Positions 8,825 to 17,919 are shown, counted from the stretch's first letter. The stretch: DNA of 64,000 bases from Lysinibacillus sp. BPa_S21 (GCF_023337795.1 NZ_JALIRS010000004.1:372001-436000); one strand, 5' to 3'. The notes: generated from the sequence alone by a model not told the origin. Numbers and translations are program-made.

Positions 8825-10006
8825 ATGCAAAAATTAACCTTTACTCCTGTAAGTTATACAGGCTGGGGTTGTTTGAATCAGCTACTAGTAGAAGTAGAAA
8901 AGCTCAAAGCAAATAATATTTTAATTATTACGGACCCATTTTTAAAAGAGTTAGGTTTAACAGAGCGTATTGAAAAGCCTTTAATTGAAAATGGGTACGC
9001 TACAACTATTTATACCGATATTACTCCTGAGCCACCGCTCGCAATTGGTGAAAAACTAGTTGAATTTACAAGAAAGCATCATTTTGATGTAGTGATTGGT
9101 TTGGGGGGAGGAAGTGCATTAGATCTAGCTAAACTTGCGGCAGTTTTAGCAACACATGATGGAAAAGTGGCAGATTACTTAAATTTAACGGGAACAAAAA
9201 ATCTTGAAAATAAAGGGTTACCCAAGATTTTAATTCCAACTACTTCTGGAACAGGCTCAGAAGTAACGAATATTTCAGTACTGTCACTAGACACAACAAA
9301 GGATGTTGTTACGCATGATTACTTATTAGCAGATGTCGCCATTGTTGATCCTGCGTTAACGATTTCCTTACCACCAAAAGTGACAGCTGCTACAGGTGTA
9401 GATGCTTTAACGCATGCAATAGAGGCTTATGTTTCTGTCAATGCCAATGAAGTAACGGATGCACTTGCACTACAAGCCATTAAATTAATTAGTGGCTCTA
9501 TCCGAACTGCTGTGCATGACGGTCAGAATAAGCAAGCACGTTCGGATATGAGTTATGGCAGTTATTTGGCAGGGTTAGCCTTTTTCAATGCGGGTGTTGC
9601 TGGAGTACATGCTTTAGCGTATCCTCTTGGTGGCCAATTCCATATTGCGCATGGAGATTCTAACGCAGTGCTATTACCATATGTCATGGGCTATATTCGC
9701 AAAAGTTGCGAAAAACGAATGAAAGATATTTTAGATGCGATGGGTATTTCATCTGCGTATATATCGCAAGAAGAGGCTTCTTATAAATGTGTAGATGCAT
9801 TAAAGCAGCTTGTGAAGGATGTTAATATTCCGTCAACCTTAAAAGGATTTAATATACCAGAATTAGCGCTGGAACAATTAACTGATGATGCAACAAAGCA
9901 AACAAGAATCTTAGCACGTAGTCCGATGCCGCTTAAGCGAGAAGATATTTATACCATTTATCGTGCTGCATTTGATGGAGAAATTCGAGAACCTCAGTTA
10001 CTATAA
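8825..10006 (+). CDS. iron-containing alcohol dehydrogenase
   Basis: 393 residues of the group III metal-dependent alcohol dehydrogenase family. The Rossmann-type motif GLGGGSALDLAK lies near residue 95, PTTSGTGSEV near 139, and metal ligands are in DALTHAIEAY and HALAYPLGGQFHIAHGDSNA. It reduces an aldehyde or oxidises an alcohol with NAD(P)H. The gene has a good AGGAG site and follows the aldehyde dehydrogenase in one operon, ending at the terminator at 10073. Likely regulated by the LacI protein upstream. Confidence 0.9.
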   Translation: MQKLTFTPVSYTGWGCLNQLLVEVEKLKANNILIITDPFLKELGLTERIEKPLIENGYATTIYTDITPEPPLAIGEKLVEFTRKHHFDVVIGLGGGSALDLAKLAAVLATHDGKVADYLNLTGTKNLENKGLPKILIPTTSGTGSEVTNISVLSLDTTKDVVTHDYLLADVAIVDPALTISLPPKVTAATGVDALTHAIEAYVSVNANEVTDALALQAIKLISGSIRTAVHDGQNKQARSDMSYGSYLAGLAFFNAGVAGVHALAYPLGGQFHIAHGDSNAVLLPYVMGYIRKSCEKRMKDILDAMGISSAYISQEEASYKCVDALKQLVKDVNIPSTLKGFNIPELALEQLTDDATKQTRILARSPMPLKREDIYTIYRAAFDGEIREPQLL

Positions 10007-10072
10007 AGAAGTAAAGAGTAACGTTTACTCTGTAAAATTAAAGACAAGTGAATGTATTATAAAACAGTAATA

Positions 10073-10099
10073 AGAGACAGCGATTGCTGTCTCTTTTTA
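10073..10099 (+). terminator. Rho-independent terminator of the dehydrogenase operon
   Basis: Perfect 9-bp stem AGAGACAGC/GCTGTCTCT, four-base loop, followed by TTTTTAT. Confidence 0.9.
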
Positions 10100-10195
10100 T
10101 CTTAAAAAATCTAATCCTCTTAATGTGAATGGGAACATCAAAAAGAAACCTACCTACTAAAGAGTGGCTTCAGAAAATGGAATAACGAAATTACT

Positions 10196-11050
10196 TTATT
10201 TATTTTCAACCGAAATCTTTTTCATTAATCGTTTTAATTTATTTTCTGTATCTGTCTCCTCTACTGGTGTATAGATACTGCACCGTAAATCCATTTCACC
10301 TTGAACCTGAAGAGAAGTTAAATTAAACAGCATTTTACCTACTTTAGCATGTCTAAATTCAATTAACATTTCGGGAGCCTTACTTACTTGACTCTCTTGC
10401 CATAAATCTTGAAATTCTGGATGTGAATGACTCATTTCTTTTATAAATTGGTTGTACCACTCATCGCCTAAATAGTGGCCATAATAGGTACGGAATATGG
10501 CAAGAAAACCTTTCGCAAAGTGTTCCCAATTAGCGGCTAAAGCTTTTAATTCTTTTCTGGTGAAAACTATACGAATCAAATTTCTTTGATCATTTGGTAT
10601 TTGGTCAAAATCTAAAAAAATATGAGCAGCTGCAGGATTCCAGCCCACAATATGGCAATGTCGGTCTGTAATGATGGTAGGACAATATGTTAATTCAGCT
10701 AGTATTCGTTTTAAAGAAGGGCTAAGCTCTGTTTGATCCTTTTTTGGATTATCAATTTCCGTTTTTGTTTCTAATGCCAGGTCATATAAATAGTCTCTTT
10801 CATCATTATTTAATTGCAACGCTGTAGAAATACAATCAAGTACGATAGAAGAAACTTTTATATCTCTTCCTTGTTCTAGCCATGTGTACCAAGTAGTACT
10901 TACACCTGCTAAATGTGCAACCTCTTCTCTTCGTAGCCCAGGTGTCCTTCTCCGAGTTCCGGCAGGTAAACCAATTGACTCTGGCTTGATTTGGGCACGC
11001 TTAGCTTTTAGAAATGTCGACAAAGCCTCAAGCCTAGTTTTATCATTCAT
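10196..11050 (-). CDS. XRE-family regulator with MmyB-like ligand-binding domain
   Basis: 284 residues. An N-terminal helix-turn-helix includes RRREE-type TPGLRREEVAHLAGVSTTWYTWLEQGR (positions about 35-62 of the protein). The rest is the MmyB-like PAS-related domain typical of actinobacterial and bacillar regulators, thought to bind a fatty acid or similar ligand. It is divergent from the FabF-like gene with a 122-base gap, so it may repress or activate that gene as well as itself. A ligand from lipid metabolism would fit this context, but that is inference. Confidence 0.85.
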   Translation of the reverse strand: MNDKTRLEALSTFLKAKRAQIKPESIGLPAGTRRRTPGLRREEVAHLAGVSTTWYTWLEQGRDIKVSSIVLDCISTALQLNNDERDYLYDLALETKTEIDNPKKDQTELSPSLKRILAELTYCPTIITDRHCHIVGWNPAAAHIFLDFDQIPNDQRNLIRIVFTRKELKALAANWEHFAKGFLAIFRTYYGHYLGDEWYNQFIKEMSHSHPEFQDLWQESQVSKAPEMLIEFRHAKVGKMLFNLTSLQVQGEMDLRCSIYTPVEETDTENKLKRLMKKISVENK

Positions 11051-11172
11051 TTTTAAAACTCCTCATGAAACCAATTTTTCCTAGTGGAAATTATACCATG
11101 ATAAATAATCACTTGTAATAGGATAAAAAGATTATAAAATACAATTATATTATTGATTTGGATTGATGAAGA

Positions 11173-12408
11173 GTGGAAAGAGTAGTGATTACCGGTATGG
11201 GAGTAGTCTCTCCTATAGGCAATAACATCAAAACATTTTGGAACAATCTAATTAACGGCAAGTCTGGTATATCTCTTATTGATACATTTGATATTACTAA
11301 TCATAAGTCAAAAATTGCAGGTATCATACGGGATTTTGATGCAGATGAAATTTTAGGAAAGATAGAAGCAAGACGTTTAGATCGCTTTTCCCAATTTGCT
11401 TTGGCCGCAGCTGACCAAGCTTGGAAAGATTCTAAGTTAGATCTCGATAGTATAGATTCCGAAAGATTAGGTGTGTACGTAGGTTCAGGCATTGGGGGAA
11501 TTGAAACCTTAATTGAAAATATAGATACGCTTAGACAGAAAGGACCAAGACGAGTCAGCCCTGCTCTAGTACCAGCTATGATTTCCAATGCTGCTGCAGC
11601 GCAAATTAGCATTAAATGGAATGCAATGGGACCTTCTATGTCGCCAGTTTCTGCTTGCGCAATTGGAAATACAGCTATTGGAGAAGCCTTTAGACTAATT
11701 CGTTCTGGAGAAGTTGACGTTGTGTTTGCTGGTGGAACAGAGGCAGCTGTAACAGACTTATCAATAGCAAGCTTTGGGAATGCTACAGCATTATCAACAA
11801 GAAACAATGACCCAACGAAAGCTAGTCGTCCGTTTGATAAAAACCGAGATGGATTTGTCATGTCAGAAGGAGCTGGAATTCTAATCTTAGAATCCTTATC
11901 GCATGCTTTATGTAGAGAGGCAAAAATTTATGCAGAAGTTATTGGATATGGTGCGAGTTCAGATGCACATCATATGGTAGCAACACATCCAGAAGGTAAA
12001 GGGGCGCAACTTGCAATGAGATTAGCTTTAAAAAATGCAAACATAGCTCCTGAAGAAGTAGATGTTATTAGTGCCCATGCTACAAGTACACAAGTGGGTG
12101 ACATATCTGAAACATTAGCTATTAAGCAGCTGTTTGGAAAACAAGCTTATGAAATTCCAGTAACAGCAAATAAATCTATGTTTGGTCACATGTTAGGGGC
12201 AGCTGGCGGTGTGGAAGCCATTGCTTTGGCCATGAGCATAAAAGAAGGAATAGTTCCTCCAACAATTAACTTAGAAAATCCTGATCCATTATGCGATCTT
12301 GATTATGTACCATCTGTTGCTCGTAAAGTGAAAATAAATACAGGTTTATCTAACTCATTCGGATTTGGAGGTCATAACGCGACGATTGTTTTAAAGAAAT
12401 ACGAATGA
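11173..12408 (+). CDS. fabF: beta-ketoacyl-ACP synthase II-like enzyme
   Basis: 411 residues from a GTG start with a weak ribosome binding site (GAAGA). It condenses malonyl-ACP with an acyl-ACP. The Cys-His-His triad is visible: SACAIGN (Cys near residue 162), AHATSTQVGD and KSMFGHMLGAAGG, plus the terminal SFGFGGHNATIV. Unlike the usual fabF it is not next to fabH, and it faces an MmyB-type regulator, so this may be an accessory copy for modified or exported fatty acids. The symbol is used for the family, not to claim it is the housekeeping gene. Confidence 0.85.
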   Translation: MERVVITGMGVVSPIGNNIKTFWNNLINGKSGISLIDTFDITNHKSKIAGIIRDFDADEILGKIEARRLDRFSQFALAAADQAWKDSKLDLDSIDSERLGVYVGSGIGGIETLIENIDTLRQKGPRRVSPALVPAMISNAAAAQISIKWNAMGPSMSPVSACAIGNTAIGEAFRLIRSGEVDVVFAGGTEAAVTDLSIASFGNATALSTRNNDPTKASRPFDKNRDGFVMSEGAGILILESLSHALCREAKIYAEVIGYGASSDAHHMVATHPEGKGAQLAMRLALKNANIAPEEVDVISAHATSTQVGDISETLAIKQLFGKQAYEIPVTANKSMFGHMLGAAGGVEAIALAMSIKEGIVPPTINLENPDPLCDLDYVPSVARKVKINTGLSNSFGFGGHNATIVLKKYE

Positions 12409-12621
12409 ATGAACTTTCTCTCTTAAATCTAACCGTTTCTTAAGGAAACGGTTAGATTTATTCCAATAAATAGTTACATGATCGAAATAATGTGCTAAGT
12501 AATTCTCGAATGTAACAGTTACAATTTCATCTGCCTCCGTTTCGATATCTAATAGCAATTCATTTTCTAAAAAATTTACTGAGTATCCTACTAACGCACC
12601 ATCGTGAATAGATATTGTCAT
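12391..12621 (-). pseudogene. 76-residue protein, probably 3'-truncated
   Basis: The start is well supported: AAAGGAGG stands six bases before the ATG. The N-terminal ~55 residues (GALVGYSVNFLENELLLDIETE, positions 8-29, then FENYLAHYFDHV) read like a small uncharacterised Firmicutes family in which this pattern is followed by a longer C-terminus. Here the frame instead runs into the hairpin at 12424-12460 and the last codons of the fabF-like gene, giving a basic tail unlike the rest. A truncated remnant is the simplest reading. Function unknown. Confidence 0.5.
12424..12460 (+). terminator. perfect 16-bp hairpin between convergent genes
   Basis: TAAATCTAACCGTTTC and its exact complement are separated by TTAAG, 16 bases after the fabF-like stop. 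There is no strong T-run, but the position suits a bidirectional terminator. Confidence 0.6.
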
Positions 12622-12764
12622 TCACTTCCTCCTTTAAAACTGTTGAGTTGTTTGAAAAAGAAATTAGAATTACCCATGGCAATCCCATGTTACTTTAATT
12701 AAAGCCCTTAATAGTAGAATAAGCGTTGATTGTACTTATCATTCGTTATGAAAAGAATCCCACA

Positions 12765-13181
12765 TCATTTCCATTCGTTTAGATCGAAGTTTAAAATTGC
12801 CCCAAGTATCTTCTTCGAAATTTCAAGAAAAGCCCTCAAATGATTTATTTTTTCTTTTGTATCTTCAGTAACAATAGTAAAATCGGTAATTAACTATAAA
12901 AGCGGAATTGGGAAATGCTGACAATCTTTATCGTAGGCTCTAAACTTTTTTTGACTTGTGAACAATCATAATATCCAGAATCAAATACCTTGAAGCCATA
13001 AAAACTAATACTGCTTCATTCGTTTCCCATTTAGTGTCAAAAGGGTTAAGAGGGTGTTCTTTTGCAAATAAGAGATCCTCAAAAGTTAAGTGAAGATTAT
13101 TATTTTCAACTTTAACTTTTTCTATATAAACGGACTGCCAGGCGATATTCCTAAAACAATTTGTTATATATATTTTGACAT
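12765..13181 (-). pseudogene. multiply frameshifted remnant of an unknown gene
   Basis: Reading leftward from an ATG at 13181 with a good AAGGA site, the protein sense jumps frame at least three times. The open pieces are MSKYI, then ITNCFRNIAWQSVYIEKV and onward to ETNEAVLV, then FYGFKVFDSGYYDCSQVKKS, then LITDFTIVTEDTKEKINHLR through LNEWK and a stop. The pieces have normal protein composition and join in order, so this was a gene of about 135-140 codons. I do not recognise the family. The rest of the 12622-13446 gap holds only short weak hairpins. Confidence 0.55.
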
Positions 13182-13404
13182 ATCTTTCAGTCCTTTTTAT
13201 CGTTAAAAAGCAACAATATTTTAAAAAACAACCTCTATCTTTTATTACTTAGAGGCTTGAGAAATAGGCTTTAATGTACATTTAAATTCTTTCAGCAAGT
13301 GTTTTTGTACCGAAAGCGTAGCGACAGGTACAGAAGTTTCCCACCTCTATACAATTTTATGAAAATGAAATTTGTTACAATTGATCAAATAGTTGAAAAT
13401 AAAT

Positions 13405-13430
13405 CGAACGAAAATGTTAGCTCGACTGTC
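13405..13430 (+). promoter_or_regulatory. candidate ECF-type promoter of the sigma/anti-sigma pair
   Basis: CGAAC, 17 bases, then TGTC lies just before the sigma gene, similar in layout to ECF promoters (AAC and CGTC boxes). It would make the pair autoregulated. The leader would be very short and the -10 box is imperfect. Confidence 0.35.
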
Positions 13431-13455
13431 TAATAAGTAGAAGGAAGTGAATGTG

Positions 13456-13965
13456 ATGGATGAAGAAGCGTTGGTGAGGCGTGCAATAACAGGGGACGAA
13501 GAAGCTTTTTTACATTTAATAAAACAGTATGAACAGACGATGTACCGTATGGCATTTGCCTATTTAAAAAATGAACATGATGCCATTGAAGCGGTACAAG
13601 AAGCTACTTATCGAAGCCTAAAAAAAATACATACCGTAAAAGAACCAGGTTATTTTGGTACTTGGCTTGTCCGAATATTACTTAATATTTGTCATGATAT
13701 GCGTAAAAGAAGCAGTCGTCTTGATTTGCAGGAAGACATAGAAATCGGTGATCACGCTCCCAATCACGAGCGTTTTGAAATAACGGATATCATTACGAAG
13801 CTACCAAACGAGCAGCAAGAGCTTATTTTTCTAAAATATTTTCAAGACTATAAAAATCGAGATATTGCTATCCTTCAAAATATTCCGGAAGGAACTGTGA
13901 AGTCGAGGTTACATGCGGCATTGAAAAAGCTAAAACTATATTTTACGGAGAAGGGGGAGTTGTAG
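13456..13965 (+). CDS. ECF-type RNA polymerase sigma factor
   Basis: About 169 residues from the ATG placed eight bases after AAGGAAG; a GTG at 13447 is a possible alternative. Region 2 (YEQTMYRMAFAYLKNEHDAIEAVQEA) binds the -10 box and core enzyme; region 4 (LPNEQQELIFLKYFQDYKNRDIA with the following EGTVKSRLHAALKKLK) binds the -35 box. It is followed without a gap by a membrane-anchored protein of the anti-sigma type. The signal sensed is unknown. Confidence 0.88.
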   Translation: MDEEALVRRAITGDEEAFLHLIKQYEQTMYRMAFAYLKNEHDAIEAVQEATYRSLKKIHTVKEPGYFGTWLVRILLNICHDMRKRSSRLDLQEDIEIGDHAPNHERFEITDIITKLPNEQQELIFLKYFQDYKNRDIAILQNIPEGTVKSRLHAALKKLKLYFTEKGEL

Positions 13966-15273
13966 ATGAAACAGGTAAAAAAGCATGACTATGATACTTT
14001 TGTCAAAGAACTAGCGCAAATTGACATTCCATATGAGCAATTAGAAAAGTCGCGTAGGAAAAGTGTCATACGCTTCCGAAAAGAAAAGCGTAATCGACAA
14101 CGTACATGGAAAAGCATTGCAGTTACTTGTGCATTACTGTTACTGTTTGTATCGTCCATCCGTGTATCTCCAGCTTTTGCTAGTGCCATCGCAAAAATCC
14201 CAGGCTTTGCTCCACTAGTTGAGATGATTACGTATGATAAAGGGGTCAAAGATATACTCCAAAATAGCTATTATGAGGGACTGGGATTGTCACAAACAAA
14301 AAATGATTTATCATTTACACTTCAAGGAGTAATTGCTGATGAAACAGGAATGATTTTGCCATATACATTTTCAGCGCCGTTTGATGTTCATGATTTAAAA
14401 ACTAAGAAAATGGAGCTCCGTCTAAATGGTGATGTATTACCCGCTGGAGTAAATTACAGTTGGTATAGCGAAAAGGACACACCTTTGATTGAAGATAAAT
14501 TTGAGTTTATATTTCAGGATCCTATAAATTATGACAATGCTAATTTTGAATTATATATACAATTTGCAGATGAAAAACAAACAGAGTTTACAATCCCATT
14601 TTCACTTAAAAAGCCGATAGCGAAAACGAAAACCTATATATTAAATGAAAAAATGAGTTTTCAAGGTCAGCAAATCACTGTCAAGTCTGTCTCTATTTCA
14701 CCACTCCGTACAAGTATTACAATCGCTCTCGACCCAAATAATGAAATGCGAATTTTAGGATTTGATGATATACGTTTATTGGATGAAAAAGGGGAGGAGT
14801 GGACGACAATCAATAATGGCTTAACAGCTACAGGTAATCTAATAGATGGAGAAGAAACAATCTATATGCAAAGTAATTATTTTAGAGAGCCTAAAAATTT
14901 AACATTATTCATTGGAAAAGTAAAGGCACTGCCAAAAGGTCAGGATTTTATAGAGGTAGATTTTAATCAAAAGAAAGTGCTATCCAAACCATCTCTGCCA
15001 GGTTTAAAAGTTCAAGTTAATAAGCAAATGGTAACAATGAATGTCCCTACTTCTTATAAAAATAAAAATATCAGTTTACTTGGTACCGCAATAGATGCAA
15101 ATGGAAAAACTATTTACAGTAATTCAGGAAGTCACCATAGACCTGATGAATACGTAATCGAACAGACAGAAACATATGACATAAAGGGAGTCGTCAATCC
15201 AGTCCGCATTTATTTCACACATTATGAAAACTTTTTAGATGAAACCCAAACGGTTGATATTCCATTGAAATAG
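13966..15273 (+). CDS. DUF4179-type membrane anti-sigma factor
   Basis: 435 residues. A basic cytoplasmic N-terminus of about 50 residues is followed by one membrane helix (SIAVTCALLLLFVSSIRVS, about 52-70) and a long outside domain rich in beta structure. The SPAFASAIAKIPGF segment right after the helix is typical of DUF4179 proteins encoded next to ECF sigma factors. It starts immediately after the sigma stop with GGGGGAG as ribosome binding site. It should hold the sigma factor at the membrane until an outside signal causes its release or proteolysis. Confidence 0.8.
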   Translation: MKQVKKHDYDTFVKELAQIDIPYEQLEKSRRKSVIRFRKEKRNRQRTWKSIAVTCALLLLFVSSIRVSPAFASAIAKIPGFAPLVEMITYDKGVKDILQNSYYEGLGLSQTKNDLSFTLQGVIADETGMILPYTFSAPFDVHDLKTKKMELRLNGDVLPAGVNYSWYSEKDTPLIEDKFEFIFQDPINYDNANFELYIQFADEKQTEFTIPFSLKKPIAKTKTYILNEKMSFQGQQITVKSVSISPLRTSITIALDPNNEMRILGFDDIRLLDEKGEEWTTINNGLTATGNLIDGEETIYMQSNYFREPKNLTLFIGKVKALPKGQDFIEVDFNQKKVLSKPSLPGLKVQVNKQMVTMNVPTSYKNKNISLLGTAIDANGKTIYSNSGSHHRPDEYVIEQTETYDIKGVVNPVRIYFTHYENFLDETQTVDIPLK

Positions 15274-15277
15274 TCAA

Positions 15278-15312
15278 AAAAAGAATCTGCTTATACAGCA
15301 GATTCTTTTTAT
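15278..15312 (+). terminator. Rho-independent terminator
   Basis: 12-bp stem AAAGAATCTGCT/AGCAGATTCTTT with a five-base loop and a T-run; it ends the sigma/anti-sigma operon and may also act leftward for ferritin. Confidence 0.85.
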
Positions 15313-15324
15313 TACAATTAAATT

Positions 15325-15834
15325 TTAAGCGTCAGCACCTGGTGTAAATGTACGTGTCGCTAATTCAGCGTCAAGCATAAAGATTGCGTTAGAGTCATTT
15401 TCGATGCGTTCTATTTTACGAATTAACGTATCGAACGTTGATTCTTCTTCTACTTGCTCGTCAATGAACCATTTTAAGAAAGCCATTGTCGCGTGCTCGC
15501 GTTCATCTAAAGCAATATCCGATAAATGATAAATACGGCGAGTCACTTCTTTCTCGTGAGAAAGGGCAGTTTTGAAAGCATGTAAAATAGACTCGAAATG
15601 ATTATCTGGACTATCGAAACCATGGATTGTTGCGCGGTAGCCCATATCGCTTAGGAAATTGTAAAATTTCATCGCATGGAAGCGCTCTTCTTCAGCCTGT
15701 ACTAAAAAAAAGTTGGCAAAACCATCGTAATCTTGATCTGTGCAATATGCAGCCATCGCCATATAAGCATGCGCAGAGTAAAATTCAAAATTCATTTGTT
15801 CGTTTAGTGCTGTGTGTAGTTTTTCAGATAACAT
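15325..15834 (-). CDS. ftnA: ferritin
   Basis: 169 residues from the ATG behind GGGAGGAAAACTTTT; the frame is open 33 codons upstream without a start signal. It is a four-helix bundle iron-storage protein that oxidises Fe2+ and stores it as a mineral core. Ferroxidase residues are visible in NFEFYSAHAYMAMAAYC, QAEEERFHAMKFY (ExxH) and DEREHATMAFLKWFIDEQVEEE. Length is normal for bacterial non-haem ferritin. No clear Fur box was recognised upstream. Confidence 0.93.
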   Translation of the reverse strand: MLSEKLHTALNEQMNFEFYSAHAYMAMAAYCTDQDYDGFANFFLVQAEEERFHAMKFYNFLSDMGYRATIHGFDSPDNHFESILHAFKTALSHEKEVTRRIYHLSDIALDEREHATMAFLKWFIDEQVEEESTFDTLIRKIERIENDSNAIFMLDAELATRTFTPGADA

Positions 15835-15941
15835 AAAAGTTTTCCTCCCTTTGCAGTAAATACCTCCTGCATCTCTTATAGTATACAGCGGAAAAAGGCG
15901 GCATTGCAAAGCATAATTGATGTTTATTCTCAATGAAAAAA

Positions 15942-16574
15942 TTAATCAAATAATTTTTTAATACGCCAAATTACTTCTAAAAGATTAATAAATAAATTAA
16001 TGAAATCTAAATAAAGATTTAAAGCCATACCAACGACTTCAGAATCTGAAACGTGATTATGTCGGATTTGGTTAAAGTCATAGACAGTATAGAGACTAAA
16101 AAGTAGAACAGTAACTCCCGCAATAATCAAACCAATCATGTTGCTAACAGGGAAAAACATAAAGACTACTGAAAATACAATGATGACGATTAAGACAGTG
16201 AATAAATAGCTTCCCCAATTGGAAACGTCTTTATTCATCATCATACCAATAAGTGCTAGTACAATGAAAATAGCTACGGTCGCTACGAAAACAAGTAGAA
16301 CAAGTTGTTGCCCTAGCTCAGCAATGTAAAATTGTGTTGTCCAAAATAGCAAAATACCCATTAAAAAGGGGATTGCATACATAATGGAATTAGCAAGTTT
16401 CAGTTTTCGTACAAACATGGCAATGAGAAGAAGTACAAGAGCAATAACAGCAATTGGCATGACAATTGCAGGAGGTAATAATGTTGCGATGTACATTCCA
16501 ATAACTGTCAATACCCACATGAAAGCAAAGTGTTTTAAAATTTTATTTAAGTTTTGATTTTTAGCATACGCCAT
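15942..16574 (-). CDS. Bax inhibitor-1/YccA family membrane protein
   Basis: 210 residues with seven closely spaced hydrophobic helices. The C-terminal signature is YDFNQIRHN followed by ALNLYLDFINLFINLLEVI, as in bacterial BI-1 proteins such as YetJ, where paired aspartates gate a pH-dependent Ca2+ leak; the first Asp is in YDFNQI and the second in YLDFIN. GAGAGGA before the ATG supports the start. Function in the cell is uncertain; calcium homeostasis is inferred from the family. Confidence 0.82.
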   Translation of the reverse strand: MAYAKNQNLNKILKHFAFMWVLTVIGMYIATLLPPAIVMPIAVIALVLLLIAMFVRKLKLANSIMYAIPFLMGILLFWTTQFYIAELGQQLVLLVFVATVAIFIVLALIGMMMNKDVSNWGSYLFTVLIVIIVFSVVFMFFPVSNMIGLIIAGVTVLLFSLYTVYDFNQIRHNHVSDSEVVGMALNLYLDFINLFINLLEVIWRIKKLFD

Positions 16575-16716
16575 ATAGAAGAATCCTCTCTTTTTTAAAA
16601 TAACTTTTATATAGTAACATACGAGTCAAATTAGAAAAAGATTCAATCATAAAAAATTTGTATCATTATCATAATGTTGGTTTGAGTCCCGCCGACTGGA
16701 TGCCAAGTACTGGAGA

Positions 16717-16757
16717 TAAAAATAAACCTCGTCTTCGCTAAGACCAGGTTTATTTTT
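16717..16757 (-). terminator. terminator of the terC gene
   Basis: On the minus strand AAAAATAAACCTGGTCTT pairs with a matching arm (about 15 bp with one mismatch) and is followed by a T-rich tail, 16 bases after the terC stop. Confidence 0.75.
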
Positions 16758-16772
16758 CCGTATGAATTTTAA

Positions 16773-17525
16773 TTATTTTCTTTGGTTTTTCACACCAACT
16801 AAATAACCACCAAGGGCAATTCCAACTAAGACAATCCAGAAAATGGCCTTCCATAGTGTTGAGTGTGGAAATTCATGTGGAATGATACCTAGTTTTTCGT
16901 GTGATAATGTTAGAACAGCCAGCTTTACACCAACCCAACCAACGATCAAGAAGGCAGCTGTTTCAAGCGATGGAAATTTATCAAGAATTTTCACGAACCA
17001 ACGAGCAGCAAAACGCATCATAATAACACCGATAATACCACCTAAAAACATCACTGCGAATTGACCGGCATTAATCCCACCAACATCGAAATTTCCAATA
17101 TGGGGTAGTGTAACTGCAATGGCAACAGCAGCTAAAATTGAATCTATGGCAAAGGCAATGTCAGCAAACTCGACTTTTAGTACGGTCATCCAGAAACCAG
17201 ATTGTTTTTTAGTCTCAAGAATTTCCTCAGGATTTTGTGCAGCTTTCCGTGAATCGTAAATATGCTTACTAGACATGATTAATAAGTATGCGGCACCAAG
17301 GGCTTGAATTTGCCAGAAATTAACGAGCGTCGTAATAAGAAATAGTGCAGCGAAGCGGAAGATAAAAGCTCCTACTAAGCCATAGAGCAATGCTTTTTGC
17401 TGTTGATTTTTTGGTAAATGCTTAACCATGACGGCCATAACAACGGCATTATCAGCAGCTAATAAACCCTCCAGTACAATTAATACGACGAGGACCCATG
17501 CGTATTCTAGAAAAATTGCTTCCAA
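16773..17525 (-). CDS. TerC-family integral membrane protein (probable Mn2+ exporter)
   Basis: About 250 residues from a TTG preceded by AAGGAGGAAATAAA; the frame is open 25 codons further but without a start signal. Seven membrane helices carry the family's acidic motifs, EGLLAADNAVVMA near the N-terminus and FADIAFAIDSILAAVAIA in the middle. TerC/YkoY/YceF proteins export manganese, partly to load secreted enzymes. The leader carries a yybP-ykoY-type manganese riboswitch, which supports the assignment and implies induction by high Mn2+. Confidence 0.88.
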   Translation of the reverse strand: MEAIFLEYAWVLVVLIVLEGLLAADNAVVMAVMVKHLPKNQQQKALLYGLVGAFIFRFAALFLITTLVNFWQIQALGAAYLLIMSSKHIYDSRKAAQNPEEILETKKQSGFWMTVLKVEFADIAFAIDSILAAVAIAVTLPHIGNFDVGGINAGQFAVMFLGGIIGVIMMRFAARWFVKILDKFPSLETAAFLIVGWVGVKLAVLTLSHEKLGIIPHEFPHSTLWKAIFWIVLVGIALGGYLVGVKNQRK

Positions 17526-17604
17526 ATTTATTTCCTCCTTTTTGCTTTGAACAGAAAATGAATAAACTGCTTCTAACGTATTCTTTGCTTTTTTAGGCAA
17601 AATA

Positions 17605-17772
17605 AAAAGACCCCTGCCTAAAAAATAGGCAAAGGTCTTGCTAAGCTAATTAAATGGTTACACAGAATATCTGTACGCCAAAATATGCCTTCACACCCGA
17701 TGGTAAATAACCATGTAATGACGAATGTGAAATCAGATGCTTTGTCACATCTGCTAGCTACTCCCCTTTGAC
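17605..17772 (-). promoter_or_regulatory. yybP-ykoY-type manganese riboswitch with terminator
   Basis: On the minus strand the leader starts with AAAGGGGAGTAGC (17769-17757) and contains ATCGGGTGTGAAGGC. It ends in AGCAAGACCTTTGCC, whose last part forms the stem of a terminator with AGGCAGGGGTCTTTTTATTTT (17607-17640). These conserved blocks are those of the yybP-ykoY class, which senses Mn2+ and commonly controls TerC genes. The terC ribosome binding site follows about 65 bases later. Mn2+ binding would prevent termination. Confidence 0.8.
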
Positions 17773-17808
17773 ATAATTGTCAAAAGCTATTCAATTCTTT
17801 ATACATGA

Positions 17809-17836
17809 ATTATAGCATGCTAATCGTCAATTGCAA
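17809..17836 (-). promoter_or_regulatory. SigA-type promoter of the riboswitch-terC transcript
   Basis: TTGCAA, 16 bases, TATAAT on the minus strand, placed about 35 bases upstream of the riboswitch. Confidence 0.6.
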
Positions 17837-17919
17837 ATCAAAATGTAGAGCTATATTTAGACTTTTCATAACAGTTCTTAGAGAAAAGCAATTCGATATG
17901 TGCCTAGGTATTTTTTTGA

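Noticed and set aside
11301-11861. Long open minus-strand frame (186 codons) inside the fabF-like gene
   Set aside because: It lies opposite a catalytic, conserved protein and has no start signals.
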